Source of the DNA: Paenibacillus lactis
GTDB lineage: Bacteria; Bacillota; Bacilli; Paenibacillales; Paenibacillaceae
Assembly: GCF_017873605.1 (NCBI RefSeq)
Contig: NZ_JAGGKI010000020.1
Location: forward strand, 1-64,000
Direction: 5' to 3'
DNA: 64,000 nucleotides
A program made the translations under genes and the position numbers. Below, one piece after another: positions 1 through 8,581 of this stretch. Below the pieces are notes generated by a model. It saw only the letters and a program-made list of their open reading frames with translations. It was not told the origin of the DNA and did no database searches. The number at the start of each line of letters is the position of its first letter. Positions within the stretch are counted from its first letter, which is position 1.

Positions 1-104
1 GCGGAAGGGTTCCACGCGTTCCCATACCGAACACGACCGTTAAGCCTTCCAGCGCCGATGGTACTTGGACCGAAGGGTCCCGGGAGAGTAGGACGCCGCC
101 AAGC
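1..104 (+). rRNA. rrf: 5S ribosomal RNA, 3' part
   Basis: The window opens inside a 5S rRNA: the typical stretches GTTCCCATACCGAACACG and GTACTTGG are followed by GGGAGAGTAGGACGCCGCC, which closes the molecule. The 5' end lies before base 1. It is followed after about 10 bases by a tRNA, the usual rRNA-tRNA operon order in Bacillota, so the tRNAs that follow are probably co-transcribed with it. Confidence 0.93.
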
Positions 105-114
105 GAATACATAT

Positions 115-190
115 TCCCTGATAGCTCAGTTGGTAGAGCACTCGACTGTTAATCGAGTTGTCACAGGTTCGAGTCCTGTTCGGGGAGCCA
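115..190 (+). tRNA. tRNA-Asn (GTT)
   Basis: Cloverleaf with acceptor TCCCTGA pairing with TCGGGGA, D-loop TAGCTCAGTTGGTAGAGCA, anticodon stem CTCGA/TCGAG around GTT, T-arm GGTTCGAGTCC, and encoded CCA. Confidence 0.95.
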
Positions 191-193
191 CCT

Positions 194-269
194 GCTTCCA
201 TAGCTCAGTAGGTAGAGTGCATCCATGGTAAGGATGAGGTCACCGGTTCGATCCCGGTTGGAAGCTCCA
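194..269 (+). tRNA. tRNA-Thr (GGT)
   Basis: Acceptor GCTTCCA pairs with TGGAAGC. The anticodon stem CATCC/GGATG surrounds a 7-base loop whose middle triplet is GGT. T-loop GGTTCGATCCC and encoded CCA are present. Confidence 0.93.
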
Positions 270-307
270 GATCTTCTTTTAGCAACTTAGAAGCAGCTTA
301 AACATGT

Positions 308-382
308 GGCCCGTTGGTCAAGGGGTTAAGACACCTCCCTTTCACGGAGGTAACAGGGGTTCGAATCCCCTACGGGTCACCA
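308..382 (+). tRNA. tRNA-Glu (TTC)
   Basis: Acceptor GGCCCGT pairs with ACGGGTC. The anticodon loop holds TTC, the T-arm GGGGTTCGAATCCCC is perfect, and CCA is encoded. It lies 38 bases after the Thr tRNA. Confidence 0.95.
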
Positions 383-386
383 ACAT

Positions 387-462
387 GGAGGCTTAGCTCA
401 GCTGGGAGAGCATCTGCCTTACAAGCAGAGGGTCGGGGGTTCGATCCCCTCAGCCTCCACCA
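387..462 (+). tRNA. tRNA-Val (TAC)
   Basis: Acceptor GGAGGCT pairs with AGCCTCC; anticodon arm CTGCCTTACAAGCAG holds TAC; T-arm GGGGTTCGATCCCC; CCA encoded. Only four bases separate it from the Glu tRNA. Confidence 0.95.
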
Positions 463-509
463 TTCATGTTTCAATCTGGAATTGGACATGCTAGTAACAT
501 GATAATTAT

Positions 510-584
510 TGGGGATTAGCCAAGCGGTAAGGCAACGGACTTTGACTCCGTCATGCATAGGTTCGAATCCTATATCCCCAGCCA
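510..584 (+). tRNA. tRNA-Gln (TTG)
   Basis: Acceptor TGGGGAT pairs with ATCCCCA; the anticodon arm ACGGACTTTGACTCCGT holds TTG; T-arm AGGTTCGAATCCT; CCA encoded. Confidence 0.95.
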
Positions 585-653
585 TTTTCACCTCAATTAA
601 GGTGAAGAGCAGCTTTGAAGGTGAACCCGAAATCTCGGCGACGCCTTGAATGC

Positions 654-729
654 GAGCCATTAGCTCAGTTGGTAGAGCACCTGACTTTTAATCAGGGTGT
701 CGAAGGTTCGAGTCCTTCATGGCTCACCA
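654..729 (+). tRNA. tRNA-Lys (TTT)
   Basis: Acceptor GAGCCAT pairs with ATGGCTC; anticodon arm CCTGACTTTTAATCAGG holds TTT; T-arm AAGGTTCGAGTCCTT; CCA encoded. Confidence 0.95.
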
Positions 730-743
730 GTGTTTTATCTTGT

Positions 744-827
744 GCGCGTGTGGCGGAATTGGCAGACGCACTAGACTTAGGATCTAGCGTCTTTGACGTG
801 GGGGTTCAAGTCCCTCCACGCGCACCA
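744..827 (+). tRNA. tRNA-Leu (TAG), long variable arm
   Basis: An 84-base tRNA with a class II variable arm. Acceptor GCGCGTG pairs with CACGCGC, the anticodon arm CTAGACTTAGGATCTAG holds TAG, and CCA is encoded. Confidence 0.95.
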
Positions 828-832
828 TATTT

Positions 833-907
833 GCGGACGTGGCTCAGCGGTAGAGCATCGCCTTGCCAAGGCGAGGGTCGCGGGTTCGATTCCCGTCGTC
901 CGCTCCA
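833..907 (+). tRNA. tRNA-Gly (GCC)
   Basis: Acceptor GCGGACG pairs with CGTCCGC; anticodon arm CGCCTTGCCAAGGCG holds GCC; T-arm CGGGTTCGATTCCCG; CCA encoded. Confidence 0.95.
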
Positions 908-910
908 TTT

Positions 911-987
911 GCGCCCTTAGCTCAGCTGGATAGAGCGTTTGACTACGAATCAAAAGGTCGGGAGTTCGAATCTCTCAGGGCGTGCCA
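911..987 (+). tRNA. tRNA-Arg (ACG)
   Basis: Acceptor GCGCCCT pairs with AGGGCGT through one terminal G-T pair. The anticodon loop holds ACG, expected to be edited to ICG by TadA. T-arm GGAGTTCGAATCTCT; CCA encoded. Confidence 0.93.
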
Positions 988-1001
988 TTTTAAGTTCATA
1001 T

Positions 1002-1075
1002 CGGGATGTAGCTCAGCTTGGTAGAGCACCTGGTTTGGGACCAGGGGGTCGCATGTTCGAATCGTGTCATCCCGA
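1002..1075 (+). tRNA. tRNA-Pro (TGG), CCA not encoded
   Basis: Acceptor CGGGATG pairs with CATCCCG; the anticodon loop holds TGG. After the discriminator A the sequence continues TTTGC, so CCA is not in the gene and must be added after transcription, unlike the other ten tRNAs here. Confidence 0.92.
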
Positions 1076-1153
1076 TTTGCTTAAGAATTCGGTTCCCGCA
1101 AAAGTAATCGGCATATGTTTCAAAGCTTAGTCTTTACTTTTGTGGGTTGATAT

Positions 1154-1227
1154 GCGGGTGTAGTTCAATGGTAGAACTCCAGCCTTCCAAGCTGGTAGCG
1201 TGGGTTCGATTCCCATCACCCGCTCCA
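1154..1227 (+). tRNA. tRNA-Gly (TCC)
   Basis: Acceptor GCGGGTG pairs with CACCCGC; the anticodon loop holds TCC; CCA encoded. It is the last tRNA of the cluster and is followed by an intrinsic terminator. Confidence 0.95.
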
Positions 1228-1239
1228 TAATATAGCAGG

Positions 1240-1264
1240 ACATCACCATGTGTGATGTTTTTTT
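1240..1264 (+). terminator. Terminator of the rRNA-tRNA operon
   Basis: The inverted repeat ACATCAC / GTGATGT is followed by a run of seven T, 12 bases after the last tRNA. The remaining bases up to the ppc start (1265-1504) hold no gene; they should contain the ppc promoter, which I could not place with confidence. Confidence 0.8.
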
Positions 1265-1504
1265 ACATATCCGCACGATGTTTCTGCGAAGTGTTAATGT
1301 ATTAAAGAGGAGACTTGCCAATGGCTTCAGGGCTTGTCGTATATGGGATGTTGGCGCTTTTCAAGGGAATGAATTTTGTCGATCTGGCTAATTTTTTCGG
1401 TTGAAAAGTGAAGATTTTCGCCCGCATTTATTGTATTATGTTAGGAAGGCGTTATGTTCTAGAGATAAACCGCGTAAAAAGGGCTTTGAGATGGGAGGAG
1501 TAGC

Positions 1505-4291
1505 ATGACTGAACTTACAGTAACCGCAAAGAGTAATTCCAACAATCTGCTGCGGCGAGATGTACGGTTCCTTGGCAATATTCTTGGAGAAGTTCTTGTC
1601 CACCAAGGAGGCAACGAGCTTTTAGATATAGTTGAGAAAATTCGCGAAACGAGCAAATCGTTGCGATCCGTATTTCTTCCTGAATTGTTCGCAGATTTTA
1701 AGAGAATCATCAGCACGCTGGAACCGGACATCCGCCATCAAGTGATCCGCGCATTTGCGATTTACTTCCAATTGGTTAACATCGCCGAGCAGAATCACCG
1801 AATCCGCCGGAAACGCGATTATGAGCGCTCCGCTGGTGAAGGCGTTCAGCCGGGATCCATTGAAAGTGCGGTCCAGGATCTGAAAGAACGCAACATTCCT
1901 TTTGAAGAAGTTCAAGAAATTCTCGAAAATCTATCCCTTGAGCTGGTCATGACAGCTCACCCTACTGAAGCGATGCGCAGAGCCATTCTCGATATCCATA
2001 AACGGATCGCCGAGGATGTGATGCTGCTGGACAACCCAACATTAACATTCCGCGAAAGAGAACAGCTTCGGGAGAAGCTTCTGAATGAAGTGATTACACT
2101 GTGGCAAACCGATGAGCTTCGCGACCGTAAGCCGACCGTTCTGGATGAGGTCCGAAACGGAATGTATTATTTCCATGAGACGCTGTTTCACATTCTGCCA
2201 GAGGTTTATCAAGAACTGGAGCGTTGCCTGAATAAGTATTATCCGGGCCATCATTGGCATGTTCCGACGTATCTGCGTTTCGGATCGTGGATCGGTGGAG
2301 ACCGGGACGGTAATCCTTCGGTGACGGCGGACGTGACCTGGAAAACCCTTGAGATGCAGCGTAAATTGGCAATCCGTGAATACCAGCGGATCCTGCGTGA
2401 TTTCATGAAGTATCTCAGCTTCAGCTCGACCATTGTCAACGTATCCGACGAGTTGATTGCGTCCATTGAGAAGGACCGCCAAAACGTCACGCTGAAGAAG
2501 ATGGAAATTTGGCACAATGAGAAAGAGCCGTATCGTATTAAGCTCGTTTATATGCTGGCCAAAATCAGTCATATTCTCGAAGACGAAATGACCGGCAGCG
2601 AGCGCTACGAGTCACCGGAAGAATTCATTGAGGATTTGAAGATCATTGACCGCAGCCTGCGCTTCCATTTTGCTGACTATGTCGCCGATACGTACATCCA
2701 GAAGCTGATTCGCCAGGTCGAGTTGTTTGGCTTCCATACCGCAACCCTGGATATCAGACAGCACAGCAAAGAGCATGAGAATGCGATGGCTGAGATTTTG
2801 CACAAAATGAACGTTACCAGTGATTACGTGCAATTAAGCGAAGATGAGAAGATTGCGCTGCTGAACGACCTGCTGAACGACCCGCGTCCGCTGACGACCC
2901 CTTATCAGGAGTACAGCGACAGTACGGAGGAATGCTTGGAAGTGTACCGTACCGTATTCCGTGCTCAGAAGGAATTTGGCGTGAAGTGCATTTCGAGCTA
3001 TCTGATCAGTATGTCGGAGGGTGCAAGCGATATTCTGGAAGTGATGGTGTTTGCGAAAGAAGCCGGATTGTTCCGGAAGGATACGGACGGTACGGTAGTT
3101 GCCACCTTGCAGGCAGCACCGTTGTTCGAGACGATCGAGGACCTTCACGCTGCGCCTGAGATCATGCGTAAGCTCTTTAGCCTTCCGATCTACCGCGAAG
3201 CCGTAAGCGCAATGAATGACTTGCAGGAGATCATGCTCGGCTACTCTGACAGCAACAAGGATGGCGGAGCCATTACGGCCAACTGGGAGCTTCAAGTAGC
3301 GCTTAAGGAAATCACCGCGGTTGCCAACGAATTTGGCATCAAGGTGAAGTATTTCCATGGGCGGGGCGGATCCTTGGGACGCGGCGGCATGCCGCTGAAC
3401 CGCAGTATTCTGGCACAGCCGGCGTCCACGATTGCCGGCGGCATCAAGATTACGGAGCAGGGCGAGGTCATCTCGTCGCGCTATTCCCTGAAAGGGATTG
3501 CTTATCGAAGCCTGGAGCAAGCCACCTCCGCGCTCATTACGGCATCGATCAATGCACGATATCCTGAAACCCAATCTGTCGATAAAGAATGGGAGGAAAT
3601 CGCCTCCCGGATCTCGGAGGCAGCGCAGAAGAAGTATCAGGACCTGATCTTCGGCGACCCGGATTTCCTTAGCTTTTTCAAAGAATCGACGCCGCTTCCG
3701 GAAGTGGGCGAGCTGAATATCGGTTCCCGCCCATCGAAGCGCAAGAACAGCGACCGTTTCGAGGACCTGAGAGCCATTCCTTGGGTGTTTGCATGGACCC
3801 AGAGCCGTTACCTCCTCCCGGCATGGTATGCGGCTGGTACGGGCTTACAGAGCTTCTACCAAGGCAAGGAAGAGAATCTGAAGGTGCTCCAGAAGATGTA
3901 CACGGACTATCCGTTCTTCACGTCGCTGATTGATACCCTTCAGATGGCACTTGCCAAGGCGGATCTTATCATCGCTAAGGAGTACTCCTTAATGACGAAG
4001 GACGATACGTCACGCGAGCGCATCTTTGGAATGATCCAGGAAGAGTTCAACCTGACGAAGGACCTCGTCCTCAAAATTACCGGACAGCAGGACATCCTGG
4101 ATAATCAACCGGTCCTGCAGGAATCGATTCGACTCCGCAATCCTTACGTCGATCCGCTTAGCTACCTGCAGGTACAGTTGCTCAACGAGCTCCGCAGCTT
4201 AAGAGAGCAGGGGCAGGATGACGCGGAGCTGCTTCGCGAAGTGCTGCTCACGATTAACGGCATTGCCGCAGGGCTTCGGAATACGGGCTGA
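1505..4291 (+). CDS. ppc: Phosphoenolpyruvate carboxylase
   Basis: This cytoplasmic enzyme carboxylates phosphoenolpyruvate with bicarbonate to oxaloacetate, an anaplerotic step feeding the TCA cycle. The 928-residue product carries the family signatures: LVMTAHPTEAMRR with the catalytic histidine near residue 152, the GGDRDGNP motif near residue 265, and the glycine-rich loop FHGRGGSLGRGG near residue 618. The C-terminus ends in GLRNTG, as expected because PEPC termini sit in the active-site region. Length is normal for the bacterial family. GGGAGGAG lies 5 bases upstream of the ATG. It is a single-gene unit: its own terminator follows, and the tRNA terminator precedes it. Identification is firm. 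Confidence 0.98.
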   Translation: MTELTVTAKSNSNNLLRRDVRFLGNILGEVLVHQGGNELLDIVEKIRETSKSLRSVFLPELFADFKRIISTLEPDIRHQVIRAFAIYFQLVNIAEQNHRIRRKRDYERSAGEGVQPGSIESAVQDLKERNIPFEEVQEILENLSLELVMTAHPTEAMRRAILDIHKRIAEDVMLLDNPTLTFREREQLREKLLNEVITLWQTDELRDRKPTVLDEVRNGMYYFHETLFHILPEVYQELERCLNKYYPGHHWHVPTYLRFGSWIGGDRDGNPSVTADVTWKTLEMQRKLAIREYQRILRDFMKYLSFSSTIVNVSDELIASIEKDRQNVTLKKMEIWHNEKEPYRIKLVYMLAKISHILEDEMTGSERYESPEEFIEDLKIIDRSLRFHFADYVADTYIQKLIRQVELFGFHTATLDIRQHSKEHENAMAEILHKMNVTSDYVQLSEDEKIALLNDLLNDPRPLTTPYQEYSDSTEECLEVYRTVFRAQKEFGVKCISSYLISMSEGASDILEVMVFAKEAGLFRKDTDGTVVATLQAAPLFETIEDLHAAPEIMRKLFSLPIYREAVSAMNDLQEIMLGYSDSNKDGGAITANWELQVALKEITAVANEFGIKVKYFHGRGGSLGRGGMPLNRSILAQPASTIAGGIKITEQGEVISSRYSLKGIAYRSLEQATSALITASINARYPETQSVDKEWEEIASRISEAAQKKYQDLIFGDPDFLSFFKESTPLPEVGELNIGSRPSKRKNSDRFEDLRAIPWVFAWTQSRYLLPAWYAAGTGLQSFYQGKEENLKVLQKMYTDYPFFTSLIDTLQMALAKADLIIAKEYSLMTKDDTSRERIFGMIQEEFNLTKDLVLKITGQQDILDNQPVLQESIRLRNPYVDPLSYLQVQLLNELRSLREQGQDDAELLREVLLTINGIAAGLRNTG

Positions 4292-4349
4292 TGCGGGCCC
4301 TGGCTGGGATCGATCGTTATAGCACAGCAAGACAAAGATCTCGATGAAC

Positions 4350-4383
4350 AAGGCGAGGCTCACTCGAGCCTCGCCTTTTTTTA
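4350..4383 (+). terminator. Terminator after ppc
   Basis: The long perfect stem AAGGCGAGGCT / AGCCTCGCCTT is followed by T7. It separates ppc from the sigma factor gene. Confidence 0.9.
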
Positions 4384-4554
4384 TACCGGATGGATCGCTC
4401 CTTATTCATCTTGGGGAGAATGGGGCATGATAGACTTTGATCCATTCGAAATTTTCGGTTGGATTTCTAATAGTTGTTGATTTTTAGAAACAGTTGAATT
4501 ACCATTTGAATGATGCTTTTAAAACGTTACCCATCAGACCATTCTGGGGGAGTT

Positions 4555-5124
4555 ATGGTGGAAAATTTGGATGTAAGACTGGCAAAGCTAGCCCGCAAAG
4601 GCGATCAGCGAGCTTTTGCCGAAATTGTGGAACTGTACAAGGATAAGATCTTTCATTTAGCATACCGAATGCTAAGCAACCGCCATGAGGCGGAGGACGT
4701 CGTACAGGAGACGTTCTTGCGTGTCTATAAAAACCTGGATCGTTATGACGAAAACCAGAAATTCTCGACCTGGATCTACCGGATCGGGACGAATCTTGGT
4801 ATAGACCGGCTGCGAAAACGCAAGCCTTCTTTCTCGCTGGATGCGGAACTGAACGACAGTGACGGTATGGACGGTTATTCCCTCATCCCGAGTGACAATC
4901 GCACACCGGAGAGTGAAACGCTTCTGTCGGAAACGCAGCGGATCATCCACCAGGCGATCGAGGGGCTTCCGGCCAAGTACAAAACGATCATGATCCTGAG
5001 ATATATACAGGATTTATCGCTGCAAGAGATTAGCGAGATATTGGACTTGCCTGTAACAACGATCAAAACGCGAGTCCACCGTGGACGTGAGTTCCTTAGG
5101 AAAAAGCTGGAGCATAAATTGTAA
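4555..5124 (+). CDS. sigW: ECF RNA polymerase sigma factor, SigW-like
   Basis: An ECF sigma factor of 189 residues that would direct polymerase to cell-envelope stress promoters. Region 2 is seen as DQRAFAEIVELYKDKIFHLAYRML followed by AEDVVQETFLRVYKNL (in pieces: AEDVVQETF, FSTWIYRIGTNLGIDRLRKR). Region 4 is LPAKYKTIMILRYI followed by LSLQEISEILDLP and TIKTRVHRGREFLRK, the HTH. Overall it resembles B. subtilis SigW along its length. The next gene is a zinc-type anti-sigma, the standard sigW-rsiW pair. Start: ATG 4555 and GTG 4558 both follow GGGGGAG at 4546-4552; an in-frame ATG at 4510 has no ribosome site. I looked for a SigW autoregulatory promoter (TGAAAC-16-CGTA) and did not find one. 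SigW versus another ECF subgroup is not settled by sequence alone. Confidence 0.85.
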   Translation: MVENLDVRLAKLARKGDQRAFAEIVELYKDKIFHLAYRMLSNRHEAEDVVQETFLRVYKNLDRYDENQKFSTWIYRIGTNLGIDRLRKRKPSFSLDAELNDSDGMDGYSLIPSDNRTPESETLLSETQRIIHQAIEGLPAKYKTIMILRYIQDLSLQEISEILDLPVTTIKTRVHRGREFLRKKLEHKL

Positions 5125-5135
5125 GAAAAAGCCGG

Positions 5136-5157
5136 GCCACCGGAGGGTGGTTTTTTC
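5136..5157 (+). terminator. Hairpin with T-run between sigma and anti-sigma genes
   Basis: CCACC GGA GGGTGG then TTTTTT, 12 bases after the sigma factor stop. If it works as an attenuator it would lower anti-sigma transcription relative to sigma. The next 230 bases hold no gene. Confidence 0.6.
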
Positions 5158-5387
5158 TTGCTGACCTCAAGACGGCGCCTTAGTTGACGTTGTCGCTTAT
5201 GATGCGGGCCAAGAATCGGTAAGGGCTGATTCCCACGATTCAGCGGACTCTGCAGACAAAATTGTTTTTTATCCGAAAATATTTGAAACATCCGTGACTC
5301 CTGCACGTATGAACAATAAGCAAGTCTTATGTCCCCGGTCGGGGAATGGACCCAGCAAAGAGATTGAACGAAAGGATTGGCTCACAA

Positions 5388-6002
5388 ATGGATTGCAAAT
5401 TAGCCGTCTCTTTGATGCATGATTATCTGGATAATGACTTGTCCGAGCCGAAGCAGCTTGAATTGCAGCAGCATTTGCAGGAATGCTCCGAGTGCCGAGT
5501 CAATTTCGAGAAGCTGGAGCATACCGATATGCTTCTATTTTCCTTAACTCATCATGCGACGAAGCCATCAGATGATCTAGCAGACCGCATTATGGGCATG
5601 CTGCCTAAGCCGAAGAAGCAGAAGGCATGGGTTACCTGGGTTAGGAATCATCCTGCGCTTACGGCGGCAGCCATGTTTGTCGTGGTCATGCTCTTTAGCA
5701 CCATCAGCTTCTGGAACCAAGAGAACCAGCTGGTTGTGAAGAGTGATGAATTCGAGAAGCTGGTGATTGAAGGTGACACGGTCATCATTCCTGCCGATCA
5801 GGTCATTGCGGGAGATATAACCGTTGAGAATGGGAAGACTAAGGTCTATGGCCAAGTGAATGGCAATCTCACGGTCATTGACGGGGAGTTGTTCCAGGCC
5901 TCCACCGCTCATATAGCAGGTCAAGTTAAAGATATTGATAAGGCAATGGATTGGATATGGTACAAAATCTCCAATCTGTTCACAGATGTCGCTTACCGAT
6001 AA
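5388..6002 (+). CDS. rsiW: RsiW-like anti-sigma factor with a beta-repeat (bactofilin-like) tail
   Basis: Membrane anti-sigma factor of 204 residues that would sequester the sigma factor encoded upstream. The N-terminal zinc-binding anti-sigma motif is HLQECSEC (H-x3-C-x2-C) near residue 29. One transmembrane helix follows at about residues 86-108, rich in Val, Met and Phe. Beyond the membrane, residues about 125-190 show short turn-forming repeats (GDTVIIPADQVIAGD, VYGQVNGNLTVIDG, AHIAGQVKD) similar to those of polymer-forming bactofilin-type domains. This is not what B. subtilis RsiW has in its extracellular part. The start is ATG 5388 because the ZAS domain begins there and AAAGGA lies 11 bases upstream; an ATG 42 bases earlier is weaker. 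RsiW-class regulation is by proteolysis; no protease gene is nearby. Confidence 0.8.
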   Translation: MDCKLAVSLMHDYLDNDLSEPKQLELQQHLQECSECRVNFEKLEHTDMLLFSLTHHATKPSDDLADRIMGMLPKPKKQKAWVTWVRNHPALTAAAMFVVVMLFSTISFWNQENQLVVKSDEFEKLVIEGDTVIIPADQVIAGDITVENGKTKVYGQVNGNLTVIDGELFQASTAHIAGQVKDIDKAMDWIWYKISNLFTDVAYR

Positions 6003-6028
6003 GAATCGCCTGCACCTTACTGAATACA

Positions 6029-6066
6029 AGCGCCTCTTTTCAGTGAAAAGACGGCGCTTCTTTTAT
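6029..6066 (+). terminator. Terminator after the anti-sigma gene
   Basis: AAGCGCC at 6029 pairs with GGCGCTT at 6054, with an inner TCTTTTC/GAAAAGA extension, then CTTTTAT. Confidence 0.8.
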
Positions 6067-6261
6067 TACAAAAATCTGCAGAAAGCAGGTTATGGACGAG
6101 GCATTCGCTTGCATCGGAAAGATTAACGTTATAACCTAGAGAGTGTAGAGTACATACTACATATATAGTCTCAAGCGTTATGCATGAGGACGTTCAAAAA
6201 GTTCCCAGTGAGGGGCAGATTTTTTGAACCCGCACTTAATGGAATTGACGGGGGTTGCTGT

Positions 6262-7089
6262 ATGGAGTATTTCACGGATATGACCTGGGGAGAAACCATC
6301 AAGGATATAATCGATATTCTTATCGTTACCTATATTATATATCAAATGATTCTGCTCGTTCGGGGCACAAGAGCTGTGCAGCTGTTGAAAGGAATCTTGG
6401 TACTGGTCGTTATTTGGGCGCTCAGCACCTGGTTCGATCTGTACACGCTCAAATGGCTGATGAATCAGATCTTCACGTTCGGGGTGCTGGCCATCTTTAT
6501 TATTTTCCAGCCAGAGCTTAGACGTGGACTGGAGCAGCTTGGCCGCGGTAAGTTCTTCGGACGAACGGCGGACGCCGATGAAGAGACCCATAAATTAATT
6601 AGCGAAACCATTAAGGCCGTTAATTATTTGTCGAAGCGAAAAATCGGTGCCCTCATCGTATTTGAGCGGACAACCGGTCTCAATGAGTATGTCGAATCCG
6701 GCATTCCGATGCGATCGGTGATCAGCTCGGAATTGTTCATTAACATTTTCATACCGAACACGCCGCTTCATGATGGAGCGGTTATTATCCAGAACGGACA
6801 GATTGCCGCGGCGGGCTGTTACTTACCCTTATCGGAGAATCCTTTTATAAGCAAAGAGCTTGGTACCAGACACCGCGCAGCCATAGGAATCAGTGAAGTG
6901 GGGGATGCGATCTCGGTGGTCGTATCGGAGGAGACCGGTCAAGTATCGTTAGCATTGAATGGGCAAGTGGTTCGGGATATCAAGGAAGAATCCCTCATCT
7001 CCAAGCTGTATGAGGAGATGCGTCCTGCCGCATCCACGAAGGAGAAACGCACGTTCTTCTGGAAACGGAAGGAGGGCCGTAATGGATAA
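6262..7089 (+). CDS. cdaA: Diadenylate cyclase (c-di-AMP synthase) CdaA
   Basis: Makes cyclic di-AMP from two ATP at the membrane; c-di-AMP controls potassium uptake and wall homeostasis. The protein has 275 residues, the usual CdaA length. Three hydrophobic segments span residues about 10-85, then the DAC domain follows with the catalytic motifs LHDGAVI (DGA, near residue 170) and GTRHRAAIGIS (RHR, near 202). The conserved FQPELRRGLEQLGRG sequence links membrane and catalytic parts. The start is ATG 6262, after GGGGGT at 6250; an upstream in-frame ATG at 6184 gives an extension not found in the family. The stop overlaps the start of cdaR by 8 bases. The order cdaA-cdaR-glmM is the conserved Bacillota arrangement. 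Confidence 0.97.
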   Translation: MEYFTDMTWGETIKDIIDILIVTYIIYQMILLVRGTRAVQLLKGILVLVVIWALSTWFDLYTLKWLMNQIFTFGVLAIFIIFQPELRRGLEQLGRGKFFGRTADADEETHKLISETIKAVNYLSKRKIGALIVFERTTGLNEYVESGIPMRSVISSELFINIFIPNTPLHDGAVIIQNGQIAAAGCYLPLSENPFISKELGTRHRAAIGISEVGDAISVVVSEETGQVSLALNGQVVRDIKEESLISKLYEEMRPAASTKEKRTFFWKRKEGRNG

Positions 7090-8545
7090 ATGGATTAAGA
7101 ACAATACAGTCAGCAAGCTGATTGCATTGGCTGTCAGCATCTTGTTGTGGGCGATGGTTCATATGGACAGCGGCTCGCCTCCTCCCCCGACAACCTTCTA
7201 CGATACCCGTGTGATTGAAGGGGTCAAAATTCAAACCTACGGGTTCGATGATGGCGAATATGCTTTAACGGGTATCGACAAAGACCGCGTGACGCTGGAA
7301 GTGAGGGGCAAACGGTCCAACATCACCCTGTTTACGGATGAGTACAAAGTAAAGCTTGACCTTAGCAATGTGAAGGAGCCCGGTACCCATACCCTTCCTT
7401 TAACTGCTTCCGTGCCGAACGGAGTGGAGGTCGTATCGATGGATCCCAGCATGGTTACGGTGACCGTAGAGAAGCGGGTCTCCAAGTCGGTGACGGTAAG
7501 TATTGGCACGAAGGGCGAGCCAGCCAAAGATTACCGGGCCGGGACACCCGTGCTGATCGACCCACGCCAAGTCACGGTGACGCTGCCGGAATCCAGGATG
7601 GAGAAGCTCGGTCAGGTGAAGGGGAATATTGAGCTGGACGGAGCCAAGGAGAACATTACGGAGAAACGCGTCAAGCTGACGGCATATGATAAGGAAGGCG
7701 TTGTGATGGAGGATGCGGTCATCGAGCCGAGCAGCGTAGCGGCCGAAGTGCCGATTGAGCCTGCCTTTGTGACGGTGCCGCTGGAGCTGAAATATACGGG
7801 AAGATTGGCCGAAGGGCTTGTGCTTTCCAAGGTGGATCAAAAGGTCAAGGAAGTCAAGTTGTTCGGGAGCAAAGAGGCGCTTGCAGGAGCAGAGACCTAT
7901 ATCGAAGCGATTGTGGATTTGTCTGAAATTAACAAATCAGGAACAACAGTACTTACGGCCGACTTGACGCCGCCTGAAGGTTTTGAGAAAATCGAGCCGA
8001 GCTCTGTCGAAGTTGAGGTTACGGCCGTATCGCATGGCGAACGGGTCATTAGCGGAATCCCGATAACCTTAAAGGGAGTAGCTTCGGGCCTGGAAGCTGT
8101 TATCCTTGAGCCCGAGGAGAAGTCGATATCACTTACGCTTACCGGAGCGCCCGACCTGCTGAATAGTCTGACTCCCGAAGATATCGGGGCTCAGGCCAAT
8201 CTAGCCGGGTTGAAGGCGGGTATGCATGAAATTCCGCTTCAAATTACGCTTCCGGATTTCATTAATCGAGCCGACAGGAATCGACTGGTTGTGAAGATCG
8301 AGCTGAAGGACAACTCTACGCCGGTTACAACCAACCCGGGAACCACGCCGAAGGATGACGGCAAGGATAAAGACCAGACCGATCCGCCGAGTACCGGAAC
8401 AGGCAATGAGCAGGGGAATCAAAGCGTAGCGCCGCCCGTAAATTCGGGAACGGATGCCAGCGGAAACGAAGAGGAACCGGCCCATCCACCGGCAGATGGA
8501 AGTGCTGACGATGGGGATACGGGTACAGAAACACCGAATGAGTGA
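7082..8545 (+). CDS. cdaR: CdaA regulator CdaR (YbbR-domain protein)
   Basis: Membrane-anchored partner that modulates CdaA activity from outside the cell. It has 487 residues: one N-terminal transmembrane anchor (SKLIALAVSILLWAMVHM, about residues 10-28), then successive YbbR repeats of roughly 80-90 residues up to about residue 420. The C-terminal 70 residues are low complexity, rich in Pro, Thr, Asp, Gly and Glu (TPKDDGKDKDQTDPPSTG type), probably an extracellular disordered tail. The ATG overlaps the cdaA stop by 8 bases and GGAGGGCC lies just upstream, so translation is coupled. Co-transcribed with cdaA and probably glmM. Confidence 0.93.
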   Translation: MDKWIKNNTVSKLIALAVSILLWAMVHMDSGSPPPPTTFYDTRVIEGVKIQTYGFDDGEYALTGIDKDRVTLEVRGKRSNITLFTDEYKVKLDLSNVKEPGTHTLPLTASVPNGVEVVSMDPSMVTVTVEKRVSKSVTVSIGTKGEPAKDYRAGTPVLIDPRQVTVTLPESRMEKLGQVKGNIELDGAKENITEKRVKLTAYDKEGVVMEDAVIEPSSVAAEVPIEPAFVTVPLELKYTGRLAEGLVLSKVDQKVKEVKLFGSKEALAGAETYIEAIVDLSEINKSGTTVLTADLTPPEGFEKIEPSSVEVEVTAVSHGERVISGIPITLKGVASGLEAVILEPEEKSISLTLTGAPDLLNSLTPEDIGAQANLAGLKAGMHEIPLQITLPDFINRADRNRLVVKIELKDNSTPVTTNPGTTPKDDGKDKDQTDPPSTGTGNEQGNQSVAPPVNSGTDASGNEEEPAHPPADGSADDGDTGTETPNE

Positions 8546-8581
8546 AACATAAAGAAATGTAGATAAAGGGGAAGAGAACAC

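Noticed and set aside
370-1321. Several short open frames across the tRNA cluster on both strands
   Set aside because: They overlap the tRNAs themselves and give the well-known false translations of tRNA sequence.
2834-3574. Long minus-strand frame (246 codons) inside ppc
   Set aside because: Antisense to the conserved PEPC coding sequence, no ribosome site, composition of a shadow frame.
4440-4555. SigW autoregulatory promoter before the sigma gene
   Set aside because: GAAAC at 4486 has no CGT at 16-17 bases; spacing to the next CGT is about 33.
5164-5345. Possible small gene between sigma and anti-sigma
   Set aside because: No plus-strand frame with a start and ribosome site; minus-strand frame overlaps the sigma gene.
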